A stretch of 36,347 nucleotides of DNA from JBLHKW01 sp047618565 (lineage in GTDB: Bacteria; Planctomycetota; UBA1135; GCA-002686595). Made by a program: the position numbers and the translations under genes. Where the stretch lies: positions 1 to 36,347 of the forward strand of contig JBLHKW010000036.1 of assembly GCA_047618565.1 (NCBI GenBank), written 5' to 3'. The notes below the pieces were generated by a model, which was not told the DNA's origin, searched no databases, and saw nothing but the letters and a program-made list of their open reading frames with translations. Shown here piece after piece: positions 24,401-32,358 of this stretch; the stretch's first letter is position 1; each line of letters starts with the position of its first letter.

Positions 24401-27316
24401 TCGATGACGGTCATCACGGGGCCGTCGGGCTCCGGGAAGAGCTCATTGGCGCTCGACACGATCCACACCGAGGGCCGCCGGCGTTTCGTGGAATCCCTGT
24501 CCACCTATGCGCGTCAGTTTCTCGGGACCAAGGACAAGCCGCCCTTCGAGCGCATGCGCGGACTGGGCCCCTCGGTTGCGGTCGAGGCGCGCACGGTCGG
24601 CGGACACCCGCGCTCGACCGTGGCCACGACCACCGAGATTCACGATCACCTGCGCGTGCTCTGGGCGCGGGCCGGCACGGCGCAGTGTCCCGACCACGGT
24701 GAGACCCTGAAGCGCGCCGATACGGGGCGCGTCGCGAAGCGCATCCTCAAGGACCTCACGAGCGATTCCGGCGCGACCGCTCCCAAGGGCTGGTTGGTGG
24801 CGCCCATCGTCGGGCACGGGCGCGAGCGGCCGGACGACTTCGAGAGTGGCCTGCCCGGCAAGCTCGAAGCCTGGCGCGCGGCCGGCTTCGTGCGCGTGTT
24901 GATCGACGGCAAGGAACAGCGTCTGGACGGGGATCTGCCGCAGATCGGCAGCTCCGATGTGGACCTCGTCATCGATCGCCTGTCGTTCAAGACGGAGGCC
25001 CGCTCGCGGCTGGCCGAGGCGGTCGAGCAGGCTGCGGCGGTGGCGCACGGGCGCGTCAGCGTGCTCATCAAGGATGGCGACCGACTCGAGTACAGCACCA
25101 ACGGTGCCTGCACGCAGTGCGGCTTCCAGCTGGAAGCGGAGCTGGAGCCGCGGCACTTCTCCTTCAATACCCACGTGGGCGCTTGCACGGCCTGCGATGG
25201 ACTGGGTGATGTGGTGGCCTGCGACGCGGGCATGCTGATAGAAGATGCGAACCGCTCTGTGATGGACGGCGCGATCGCGGGCAAGCTCGGGACCTACCTG
25301 ACCAAGGGCAAGGGCTACTACGAGAACCTGCTGCGCACCGTCGGACGTAGTCATCGGGTTCCGCTCGACAAGCCCTTCGAGAGCCTGAGCGAGACCCATC
25401 GAGACCTGATCCTGCACGGTACCGGGGCGCGCAAGAGTTACCGCGTTGAGCTCGAGCGGCACACCACCAACACGGATGTGTCCGAGGAATTCGTGGCCAC
25501 CTGGCCCGGGCTATGCGGCCAGGTCGACGCATGGCACAAGAAGACCGAGGATCCGGATTGGGCGCGCGTGCTGGAGGCGGTCATGCGCCGCCGGGAGTGC
25601 GTCGGATGCCAGGGCGAGCGCCTGAAGCCTGGCTTCCGGTTCGTCACGGTCGGGCGCAAGCGCCTGCCCGAAGTGCTCGGAATGACAGTTTCGGAGGGGC
25701 TGGCCTGGATCAATGCCCTGAAGCTGCGCGGTGCGATCCGCACGGCCGTCGCGGCAGTCGTCTCCGAGTTGGTGGCCCGAATCGGCTTGCTCGAACGTGT
25801 AGGCCTCGGGTATCTGGACCTCGCGCGGCCTACGGGGACGCTATCGGGAGGCGAGGCGCGGCGCGTGCGCCTATCCGCCAGTCTGGGGTCCGAACTCGTC
25901 GGTGTTTGCTACGTCCTGGATGAGCCGACGGTGGGCTTGCATCCCGCGGATGTGGACCGCCTGACGGACGCGCTGCTGGAGCTGCGTGATCGCGGCAACA
26001 CGGTCATCGTCGTGGAGCACGATGCGGCGCTCATGCGCCGCGCGGACTGGCTCGTCGACATGGGGCCCGGGGCCGGGGAACACGGCGGCAGTGTCGTCGC
26101 CAGCGGGCCGCTGGAAACGATCCTCCAGCACCCGACCTCGCAAACCGCCGCACACCTGCGCGGTGAGATTCGCTTCGCGGAAGCCCTGAAAAAGGATCGC
26201 AAGGAGGCGGACGAGAGCGAGGGGCGTGCGAGCTTCCGACCCGCGGCGATGCGATCGGACCTGCGCCTGAGCGGCGCCAGCACCCACAACCTGCGGGACG
26301 TGGACCTGAGCATCCCGTTCGGGCAGATCACCGGCATCTGCGGGCCGTCGGGATCGGGCAAGTCGACTCTGATCCTCGAGACCCTGGTGCCCGCGTTGAG
26401 CGGCAGGAAGCCCGAGGGGCGCTGGAAGAAGCTGCGCGCGCCGATCGGAGCCGTGCGCATGGTGGTCGTCGATGCTCAGCCTATTGGCCGCACCCCGCAC
26501 AGCGTTCCGGCCACCTACACGGGCATGATGCCGCCCCTGCGTGAGCTCTTCGCGCGCACGCCCGAGGCGCGCATGCGCGGCATGACGCCCTCCCATTTCT
26601 CCTTCAACAGCACGCGCGGCCGCTGTCCCGCGTGTGACGGACGGGGCGCGGTGCTGGTCGAGATGCAGTTCCTGGCGGACCTCTGGTTGACCTGCGAGGA
26701 GTGCGAAGGTCGTCGCTATGCGCCCGACGTGCTCGAGGTGCAGTACCGTGGCAAGTCCGTCGCTGACGTGCTCGCGATGTCCGTCGATGAGGCACGCAAG
26801 TTCTTCGCGGCGCAGCCGAAGTTGCTGTGCGTGCTCGATGAGCTCGCCGCCGTCGGCCTCGGTTACCTGAAGCTGGGTCAGAGCTCCACGACGCTGTCCG
26901 GTGGCGAGGCGCAGCGTGTCAAGCTGGCGAGCGAGCTGATGCGTGCACGCGAGCCCGGTTCGAGCGTGGTCATCCTCGACGAGCCGAGCACCGGCCTTTC
27001 GGCCAGCGATGGATTGCACCTGGCACGCGTACTCGGACGCCTTGCGCATCGCGGTGACGCGGTCATTCTGGTCGAGCACAACCTCGAGCTTCTGGGTATC
27101 TGCGATGGACTCGTCGAACTCGGCCCCGGTGGCGGTAGCGCAGGCGGCTCGATCATCGCGACCGGTACGCCGGAGGAGCTCGCGGAGAATCCGGAATCGG
27201 TCACGGGACCCTGGCTCAAGCAGGCGGCGGAAGCGGGGGCCAGCGCGGGTTCGAGCGGCGGTTCAGGGAAGGGATCCAGGCGCGCTGCGACGAAACGGAA
27301 GCGGGCCTGTACATGA
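21434..27316 (+). CDS. uvrA: Double-length excinuclease ABC subunit A (two UvrA units fused)
   Basis: A 1960-residue damage-recognition ATPase of nucleotide excision repair, about twice the usual ~940 residues. It carries four ABC ATPase sites. Walker A motifs (GVSGSGKS or GPSGSGKS) lie near residues 36, 645, 996 and 1637; signatures LSGGEAQR or LSGGEARR near 493, 833, 1470 and 1821; Walker B DEPSIGLH, DEPTTGLH, DEPTVGLH and DEPSTGLS follow each. Zinc motifs lie near 254, 744, 1225 and 1730. Each half thus has a full UvrA layout, joined by a basic linker near 940-965. The fused form is known from Chlamydiae and fits a planctomycete. All four ATPase cores look intact. A Gly/Ser/Lys-rich tail ends the protein. 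The first ATG is 21434; 21443 is possible. It overlaps the XPB helicase start by 4 nt. Confidence 0.95.
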   Translation: MGPMRDGTIKIRGARQNNLVGVDVDLPRESLIAVTGVSGSGKSSLAFDTLYREGQRRFLETLSAYARQFLGQMQKPDVESIEGLSPAIAVDQKTSPRGARSTVGTLTEIVDHLRVLFARAGQAHCPQCERPTQPRTPESIVQEILRDLAGQRALVMAPVIRDRKGHHRPVFADLQKKGFVRVRVDGQVQRLEEVEELERYKRHTIEVVVDRLKPDPAQPSRLREAVDAALLLGKGDVYVEVDGEDCRFSTLRTCPGCGAETPPLEPRLFSFNSPHGACDTCDGLGGLRQPTEAAVVRDRELSVREGALAVTRASGGALLFPRVSFGFLERVGQKHGFDLDTPWCELSLSARKVLLYGAGDERFADSSSWSGERFSGSANWNRRFIGVLCDVERAWKKGSRKKQIERFLSHTTCPDCEGTRLRPAARAVRLGDVRFGELTSLPVEQLPAALEALKLSKRQARIARDLVSEVQRRTDFLLRVGLGYLSLERAADTLSGGEAQRIRLAAQLGAGLQGVLYVLDEPSIGLHARDHGRLLSALVKLRDAGNTVVVVEHDEATLRKADWLVDIGPGAGRHGGQVVAQGTPAELAKQDTATGRMLRGEIHMPVPETRRSGSGEHLVLTGARAFNLKDVDVSLPLGTLSVVTGVSGSGKSTLIDRTLRRAVWRHLGRETADPGDHDRLTGLEHIDDLVCIDSAPIGRTTRSNPATYTKVLGPIRELFAQLPEALVRGYTKSRFSFNVSGGRCEACCGGGARYVELQFLAPVTVPCEECGGHRFQAETLDVRYRQHSIADVLALTASDALEFFKDHPKIRRPLELMVEIGLGYLTLGQPSTTLSGGEAQRLKLVSHLSKRSQGHTLYLLDEPTTGLHTEDVGRLLGALQRLVDLGHTVIVVEHNLEFIRAADHVIDVGPEGGHAGGEILATGTPEEIEACKASYTGQALRELASKRRSLKSSPVARSRAKAEQPARELRVEGASIHNLKHVDVSIPRESMTVITGPSGSGKSSLALDTIHTEGRRRFVESLSTYARQFLGTKDKPPFERMRGLGPSVAVEARTVGGHPRSTVATTTEIHDHLRVLWARAGTAQCPDHGETLKRADTGRVAKRILKDLTSDSGATAPKGWLVAPIVGHGRERPDDFESGLPGKLEAWRAAGFVRVLIDGKEQRLDGDLPQIGSSDVDLVIDRLSFKTEARSRLAEAVEQAAAVAHGRVSVLIKDGDRLEYSTNGACTQCGFQLEAELEPRHFSFNTHVGACTACDGLGDVVACDAGMLIEDANRSVMDGAIAGKLGTYLTKGKGYYENLLRTVGRSHRVPLDKPFESLSETHRDLILHGTGARKSYRVELERHTTNTDVSEEFVATWPGLCGQVDAWHKKTEDPDWARVLEAVMRRRECVGCQGERLKPGFRFVTVGRKRLPEVLGMTVSEGLAWINALKLRGAIRTAVAAVVSELVARIGLLERVGLGYLDLARPTGTLSGGEARRVRLSASLGSELVGVCYVLDEPTVGLHPADVDRLTDALLELRDRGNTVIVVEHDAALMRRADWLVDMGPGAGEHGGSVVASGPLETILQHPTSQTAAHLRGEIRFAEALKKDRKEADESEGRASFRPAAMRSDLRLSGASTHNLRDVDLSIPFGQITGICGPSGSGKSTLILETLVPALSGRKPEGRWKKLRAPIGAVRMVVVDAQPIGRTPHSVPATYTGMMPPLRELFARTPEARMRGMTPSHFSFNSTRGRCPACDGRGAVLVEMQFLADLWLTCEECEGRRYAPDVLEVQYRGKSVADVLAMSVDEARKFFAAQPKLLCVLDELAAVGLGYLKLGQSSTTLSGGEAQRVKLASELMRAREPGSSVVILDEPSTGLSASDGLHLARVLGRLAHRGDAVILVEHNLELLGICDGLVELGPGGGSAGGSIIATGTPEELAENPESVTGPWLKQAAEAGASAGSSGGSGKGSRRAATKRKRACT

Positions 27317-29103
27317 TCCCGTTGCCGGACAACCCGCTCATCGTTCAGAGCGATCGGACACTGATGCTGCACACGGTGCGCATCGTGACGGATTCCACGG
27401 GACGTCCCGCGAAGGATCCGGAGGGGCAACCGGTGACCGAGGAACATCCGCGTTTCACAGAGGCGCGCGATGCGCTGGCGCTCTTCGCCGAGCTCGAGAA
27501 GAGTCCTGACTTCCTGCACACGTACCGCCTCACCCCCGTGTCGGTCTGGAACGCTGCGGCACTCGGAGCCACAGCGGAGGAGATCGAGGCCACGCTGGCG
27601 GACCTGTCGTGCGTCGCCATCCCGAGTTGCGTGATCGAGGAGATGCGCTCGTGGGTCGCGCGCTACGGGCTCCTGCGCATCGAACGCCGGGATCCACGGC
27701 CGGGCTCCGAGGGTGCCGCCTTCGAGCTCGTGAGCGCAGACCCCGCCGCGTTGCAAGAGGTGCTGGCCCACGACCTGGTGCAGCGGCTTTGCGACGTCGA
27801 GTCCGATGGGCGTGTCTGGCTGTCCGGCCTGAGCCGCGGCAGCGTGAAGCAGGCCCTGATCCGGATCGGCTTTCCCGTGGACGATCGCGGGGGCTACGTC
27901 GATGGCGATCCCCTGGCGGTCAATCTGCGCACGGCCACGCGCGCGGGCGCCGGGTTCGCGCTGCGGCCCTACCAGGAGCAGGCTGCCCAGGCCTTCTACG
28001 CCGGCGGCACCGTCGCTGGCGGTAGTGGTGTCATCGTCCTGCCCTGCGGTGCCGGCAAGACCGTCGTCGGGATAGGCGTGATGCAGCTGGTGGGAGCGAA
28101 GACCCTGATCCTGACGACCAACACGATTGCGGTCAGGCAGTGGCGCGAGGAATTGCTCGACAAGACCGAGCTCGGCGAGCACGAGGTCGGTGAGTACACG
28201 GGCGAGCAAAAGGTCGTCTGCCCCGTGACGATCACCACCTACCAGATGCTGACCTGGCGCCGCTCGAAAACGGATGACTTCGAGCACTTCGGGCTCTTCA
28301 CGAGCGAGAACTGGGGGCTGGTGATCTACGACGAGGTGCACTTGCTGCCGGCGCCGGTCTTCCGGGTGACCGCCGATCTTCAGGCGCGCCGCCGGCTCGG
28401 GTTGACCGCGACCCTGGTGCGCGAGGATGGCAAGGAGGACGAGGTGTTCTGCCTCATCGGCCCCAAGCGCTACGACGTTCCCTGGAAGGTACTCGAGGGG
28501 CAGGGCTTCATCGCGCGCGCGTCGTGTGTCGAGGTGCGCGTGCCGCTGGACGCCCCGGGCAAGTCGCGCTATGCCGACGCGACCGTGCGCGCTCGCTTCC
28601 GCATCGCGTCGGAGAACCCGGCCAAGCTGGCGGTGGTCAAGCAGTTGATCGCCAGGCACGAGGGCCGGCGCATCCTCATCATCGGGCAGTACATCGATCA
28701 GCTGAACCTGCTGGCCGCCAATCTGCGCGTGCCGCTGATCACGGGCAAGACACCCAACGCGGAGCGCGAGCGACTCTACGATGCGTTTCGAGATGGGAGC
28801 GAGCGGTTGCTGATCGTCTCCAAGGTGGGCAACTTCGCCGTCGACCTGCCCGACGCGAATGTCGCGATTCAGGTCTCGGGCACGTTTGGTTCCCGGCAGG
28901 AGGAGGCTCAGCGCCTCGGGCGCATCCTGCGTCCAAAGTCAGATGGCTCCGGAGCCATCTTTTATTCCGTCGTCACTCTCGGCTCCCGTGATCAGGAGTT
29001 CGCCGAGAAGCGACAGCTTTTTTTGACCGAGCAGGGCTACACATACGAGATCGTTGACTCGGGTAGTCTGGAAGTCCTGCTGAAGCGAGGTACGCCAATT
29101 TGA
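27313..29103 (+). CDS. XPB/Ssl2-type DNA repair helicase
   Basis: A 596-residue superfamily 2 helicase of the XPB type, which opens DNA around lesions using ATP. Motifs: Walker A PCGAGKT with Lys249, DEVH at 340-343 (the XPB variant of DEAD), the RED triplet at 370-372 (LVREDGKED), and helicase motifs IV-VI in IGQYIDQLN, ITGKTPNAER and GTFGSRQEEAQRLGRILRP. The first ~120 residues are a domain of the type found in XPB N-termini (PF13625-like; FLHTYRLTPVSVWNAAALG), also present at the C-terminus of the next protein. ATG overlaps the uvrA stop (ATGA), and the stop overlaps the next start (TTGA). Context with UvrA suggests nucleotide excision repair. A terminator-like palindrome lies inside the gene at 28941. 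Confidence 0.93.
   Translation: MIPLPDNPLIVQSDRTLMLHTVRIVTDSTGRPAKDPEGQPVTEEHPRFTEARDALALFAELEKSPDFLHTYRLTPVSVWNAAALGATAEEIEATLADLSCVAIPSCVIEEMRSWVARYGLLRIERRDPRPGSEGAAFELVSADPAALQEVLAHDLVQRLCDVESDGRVWLSGLSRGSVKQALIRIGFPVDDRGGYVDGDPLAVNLRTATRAGAGFALRPYQEQAAQAFYAGGTVAGGSGVIVLPCGAGKTVVGIGVMQLVGAKTLILTTNTIAVRQWREELLDKTELGEHEVGEYTGEQKVVCPVTITTYQMLTWRRSKTDDFEHFGLFTSENWGLVIYDEVHLLPAPVFRVTADLQARRRLGLTATLVREDGKEDEVFCLIGPKRYDVPWKVLEGQGFIARASCVEVRVPLDAPGKSRYADATVRARFRIASENPAKLAVVKQLIARHEGRRILIIGQYIDQLNLLAANLRVPLITGKTPNAERERLYDAFRDGSERLLIVSKVGNFAVDLPDANVAIQVSGTFGSRQEEAQRLGRILRPKSDGSGAIFYSVVTLGSRDQEFAEKRQLFLTEQGYTYEIVDSGSLEVLLKRGTPI
28941..28966 (+). terminator. Terminator-like palindrome inside the XPB gene
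   Basis: A perfect 20-nt palindrome (28941-28960) can fold as an 8-bp stem with a CCGG loop and runs into TTTTATT. It is the best intrinsic-terminator look-alike in the window, yet lies about 140 nt before the end of the XPB coding sequence. It may attenuate the downstream genes, or be chance in coding DNA. Confidence 0.45.
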
Positions 29104-31289
29104 GCTCACGTTCGTCTAATGAATCAAATGGTCGCAGCTCGAAGAGCGATAGCTCTCGGAACACCAAGCCGAAGACGAAGGTCGCCGGCGCAGCCGCGCG
29201 CGCGGCTTCGAACGGCCGCGGCGGTTCCTCCGCCGCCCGAGGCTCCCAGGGACGGCCCGAGGATCCCCTGGCTTTCGAAGATGTGGTCACCCAACTCGAA
29301 CAGGCTGACCTGACCGAGCTCTATCGTTTCTGGGCCGGCGAGGACCCGCCGCCGGCTCCTCGGCCCGCCGCGTTGCGGCGCGATGTCGTTCGCTGGATGG
29401 GCGAGCCCGAGACCCTGCAGGCGCGCCTGGCGAGATTGGGGCGGCGGCATGGGCTGGTGCTCGATCTGCACCTGAACGCGGCCTCCTACAGCTGCACCCT
29501 GGGTGAGCTCGCGAGTTCCAAGGAGCTGGCGTACCTGTCTCGTTACGACCTGGAGGCGAGTCTCTCGCTGCTGGTGCGCCGGGCATTGCTCTACGAGCAG
29601 CCCGCTGGACGCATCGCAATGCCTGATGCGCGCGTCTTCGTGATGCCCCCGGATCTGGGCGACACGATTCAGCGCCAGCGCAGCGCCAAGACCCGGGGCG
29701 TATTCGACGCCTTCACGCTGCGTGGACACCTGGACAGCATCTACGACGACCCGGTCCGCGCGGCACGCACCTCGCCGCGGCGTGTGCGCGAGCTCTACAA
29801 GATGTACTCCAATGAAGCGGCGGCGGTCGCGCGGGTGGAGCGCCTGCCCGAGGGCCTGCGCGAGCTTGTGAAGAAGGTCGTGATGGAGTTCGGCGGTATC
29901 CTGCCGCGCAGCCTCTTCGACCGCATGGAGACGGAGCTGCCGCACTGGAACGGCAGGCGCTGGGGCAAGATCCTGTCCGAATCCCTGGTGGGCACGGTCA
30001 AGCAGCTCGATCTGACGCCCTACGGTGTGCAGCACCGCGGCGAGACGTTGATCGCCTTCAACGAGATCGCCCTGGCCTGGCTTCGGCGCGTGGCGGTACC
30101 TTCTGACCCGGATGCACCCCACGACGAGGCGTCTCTGGGGGTGGACCTGGTGTCGAACATGTCGCGTTTTCTGAGCTTTATCATCGACCACAACGTGCGC
30201 TTCACGGTGCGCGGCAAGATCTTCAAGACGACCGAGAAGCGCATCCTGCAGGAGCTGATTCCCAATCCGGGGCGCGAGCTGGAACGCAGCGAGATCCTGA
30301 GTTTTATCTACGGCTTCGCGCGCCACGCAGGCCTGATCAAGAGCACGGGCGAGCGCACCTTCGCGCTCACGCCGGCCGGTCGCGACTGGGAGGCGCAGGA
30401 GCTGGAGAACAAGCAGCAGGCCCTGCTCGAGTACGTACTCGAGGAGGCCGGTATGGGGGGCGAGTACTTCCACCAGCTGCGCATGCGCCACATCTTCATG
30501 CGGCTCTTCAAGCGCGTCGAGCCGGAGGTCTGGTACGACATCATGTACCTGCCGTTCCTGGTGCGTAACAACTACCTGTCGAGCTTCGACGAGCTGGCCG
30601 TGGACGAGTCCTTTCAGAGCTCGCCCGGGGGAGGCCACCAATCGCTGGAGGACCTGCAGACCATGGCCTGGAACCTGGTCACCTGGGTGCGTCAGCGGCT
30701 GTATCTGCTCGGGATCGTCGATCTGGGTTACGACGCGGACAAGCGTCCGGTCGCGATGCGCATGACGCGCATGGGCGCTCGCTTGCTGGGCCTGGAAGCT
30801 GAGGATGTGGGCGCGCCGGCGATAGGATCCGTGGTCGTGACGCCCGACTTCGAGGTCGTCCTGTTCCGCTCCGGCGATGACGCCGCACTCGTGCACGACC
30901 TAGATCGATTCGCACATCGGGACAAGGACGGGCCCCTGCTGCATTTCACCATCTCCGAGAAGACCATCCATCGCGCCCTGTCGGAGGGCATGGCCCTGGG
31001 CCGTATTCAGTGCACGTTGACCGAGAACGCGCGCACCCCGGTGCCCCAGAACGTGCTGTATTCCATCAAGGATTGGGCCGCCCAGGCGGGACTTCTGTTT
31101 CTCAACAAGAAGCTGATCGTGCGCACCGATGACCCGGATCGCCTGAAGGGATTCGTTCGCGACCCGGGGGTGCGGCCGTACGTGCGACGCACGCTGGACG
31201 AGGCGCGCGTGCAGCTCAAGAGTGGCGTGAGTCAGGCCAGGATGCGTTCGCTGTTGCGGGACCTGAACTACTTGATCGAGAGCGAATGA
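29100..31289 (+). CDS. XPB-partner protein with C-terminal XPB/Ssl2 N-terminal-like domain
   Basis: A 729-residue protein. Residues 1-55 are Ser/Gly/Lys-rich and probably disordered. The middle (about 60-560) is largely helical, perhaps winged-helix-like, and I do not recognise it. The region around 575-690 matches PF13625 as I recall it: VVVTPDFEVVLFRSGDDAAL, HFTISEKTIHRALSEGM, RTPVPQNVLYSIKDWAAQAG. The N-terminus of the XPB protein just upstream has the same layout, so the two likely share a fold and may interact. No nuclease motif is visible, unlike archaeal Bax1. The start is TTG 29100, overlapping the XPB stop in TTGA, with GAGG eight bases upstream; no other start fits. The stop overlaps the next gene (ATGA). 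Inferred role: partner of XPB in DNA repair. Confidence 0.85.
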   Translation: MSSRSSNESNGRSSKSDSSRNTKPKTKVAGAAARAASNGRGGSSAARGSQGRPEDPLAFEDVVTQLEQADLTELYRFWAGEDPPPAPRPAALRRDVVRWMGEPETLQARLARLGRRHGLVLDLHLNAASYSCTLGELASSKELAYLSRYDLEASLSLLVRRALLYEQPAGRIAMPDARVFVMPPDLGDTIQRQRSAKTRGVFDAFTLRGHLDSIYDDPVRAARTSPRRVRELYKMYSNEAAAVARVERLPEGLRELVKKVVMEFGGILPRSLFDRMETELPHWNGRRWGKILSESLVGTVKQLDLTPYGVQHRGETLIAFNEIALAWLRRVAVPSDPDAPHDEASLGVDLVSNMSRFLSFIIDHNVRFTVRGKIFKTTEKRILQELIPNPGRELERSEILSFIYGFARHAGLIKSTGERTFALTPAGRDWEAQELENKQQALLEYVLEEAGMGGEYFHQLRMRHIFMRLFKRVEPEVWYDIMYLPFLVRNNYLSSFDELAVDESFQSSPGGGHQSLEDLQTMAWNLVTWVRQRLYLLGIVDLGYDADKRPVAMRMTRMGARLLGLEAEDVGAPAIGSVVVTPDFEVVLFRSGDDAALVHDLDRFAHRDKDGPLLHFTISEKTIHRALSEGMALGRIQCTLTENARTPVPQNVLYSIKDWAAQAGLLFLNKKLIVRTDDPDRLKGFVRDPGVRPYVRRTLDEARVQLKSGVSQARMRSLLRDLNYLIESE

Positions 31290-31942
31290 ACCCGCTGCGC
31301 CTGCCGCCGGCGCTCCTCGCGCTCTCTCCAGGCAATCTAACGCCCGCGGAGGTCACCGGGTTTCTGGCGCGCACGGCGCAGGCTTCGGGAGCTGGTCTTG
31401 GGGGAATCCTGCTGCGCGAGTCGCGGCTGGCGGACCGAGAGTTCCTCGGGCTCGCGCGGGCGGTCGGTGCGCAGCTTGCGGAACGCGGCGGCTGGCTGGG
31501 GATCCACGACAGGGCGCACCTGGTCGGGCCTGCGGACGCACACGGAGTGCATCTGGGATTCCGCTCGCTCCGGGCAACGGAAGTGCGCTCGCTGGTCGGC
31601 GATGCCATCGCGATCGGTCTGTCCACGCACGCGGGGGACGCGCCCGAGACCTGGGCCGCTGCCGACTATCGTTTCTTCGGCCCGGTCTTCGACACGCCGT
31701 CCAAGCGCGGCCTGGTCGCCGCGGTCGGGCCCGCGGGCCTGACGACCTCCGTCGTGGCAAACGCGCTCCCGGTGTGGGCCCTGGGAGGACTGCAGCCGCG
31801 CAACCTGGATACGCTGAGGTCCAGCGGAGTACGCGGAGTCGCCTTGCTGGCGGGCATCCTGGGTGCCCCCGACGTGGCACAGGCCACCCGCGCGGCGCTG
31901 GATTCCTGGGCCGGCGATGTCTCGGGGGAGGGCAACGCGTGA
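31286..31942 (+). CDS. Thiamine-phosphate-synthase-like (ThiE/TenI) protein
   Basis: A 218-residue TIM-barrel protein of the ThiE/TenI family. ThiE joins the thiazole and pyrimidine phosphates to make thiamine phosphate. Family landmarks: GILLRESRLADREF at 40-53 (where many ThiE have LREK), LGIHDRAHLV, HGVHLGFRSL, AIGLSTHAGDAPETW, GPVFDTPSKRGL and ALGGLQPRN. The usual phosphate-binding and pyrophosphate Lys region (TPSK) is kept. It is shorter on invariant residues than typical ThiE, so a TenI-like role is possible. It is translationally coupled to both neighbours (ATGA and GTGA), which puts a cofactor-type gene in the repair string; no other thiamine gene is near. Confidence 0.8.
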   Translation: MNPLRLPPALLALSPGNLTPAEVTGFLARTAQASGAGLGGILLRESRLADREFLGLARAVGAQLAERGGWLGIHDRAHLVGPADAHGVHLGFRSLRATEVRSLVGDAIAIGLSTHAGDAPETWAAADYRFFGPVFDTPSKRGLVAAVGPAGLTTSVVANALPVWALGGLQPRNLDTLRSSGVRGVALLAGILGAPDVAQATRAALDSWAGDVSGEGNA

Positions 31943-32319
31943 ACCCGCGCAGGTTGCGGTCGCCGATTCGCTGGGCGACTTACCTCGCGGCGGTGGTGTG
32001 CCTTGGCTACCTGGTCTCGCGCTTCGACAGCTTCCGACTCGCAGAATCGGGCTGCTCGCCGTTGCTGCGCTTCGCGCCGGGGGAATCCCTGCTGCTGGAC
32101 CGCTGGGCGCCGAGCTACTCGGCCGGGGATGCGCTGCTCTTCGAGGGCTCCGACGGTCTGATCTACCTGGGGCTGGTCGAGCGCGTGCGACCGGGCGCGG
32201 AGCCTGCCCTCTGGGTCGTCGCGGACAATCCTGATTGTGAGGGCCGCGGTTCCGAGGAGTTCGGCTGGATCGTGGGCGAGGCTCGTCTGGCACGGGTCGT
32301 CCTGAAATGGCCCTGGTAG
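31939..32319 (+). CDS. Signal-peptidase-I-like protein lacking the catalytic Lys
   Basis: A 126-residue membrane protein with one N-terminal transmembrane segment (WATYLAAVVCLGYLVSRF, about 12-29). It resembles family S26 signal peptidases. Ser40 in GCSPLLRFAPGESLLLDR matches the GxSMxPTL block, AGDALLFEG matches box C, and VVADNPDCEGRGSEEFGWIVG matches the GDNxxxSxDSRxFG block. About 40 residues after the Ser, where SipS-type enzymes have the catalytic Lys, the sequence reads LGLVERVRPG with no Lys. It is probably inactive or works differently. The GTG start overlaps the stop of the ThiE-like gene (GTGA). It is the last gene of the overlapping string; the FG-GAP gene follows after 39 nt, possibly from its own promoter. 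Confidence 0.7.
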   Translation: MNPRRLRSPIRWATYLAAVVCLGYLVSRFDSFRLAESGCSPLLRFAPGESLLLDRWAPSYSAGDALLFEGSDGLIYLGLVERVRPGAEPALWVVADNPDCEGRGSEEFGWIVGEARLARVVLKWPW

Positions 32320-32346
32320 CCTGCATGTGGCGCGCGCCGAGCGCTA

Positions 32347-32352
32347 TATAGT
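32347..32352 (+). promoter_or_regulatory. -10-like TATAGT, leaderless-type promoter candidate
   Basis: TATAGT is followed by GGAAGG and then ATG 32359, so transcription should start at the ATG. GGAAGG could instead be a ribosome-binding site for the in-frame GTG at 32365 if transcription comes from upstream. No -35 is seen. Confidence 0.4.
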
Positions 32353-32358
32353 GGAAGG

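Noticed and set aside
29124..30896. 590-residue minus-strand open frame
   Set aside because: It is antisense to the XPB-partner gene, whose frame has a recognisable domain and coupled start and stop.
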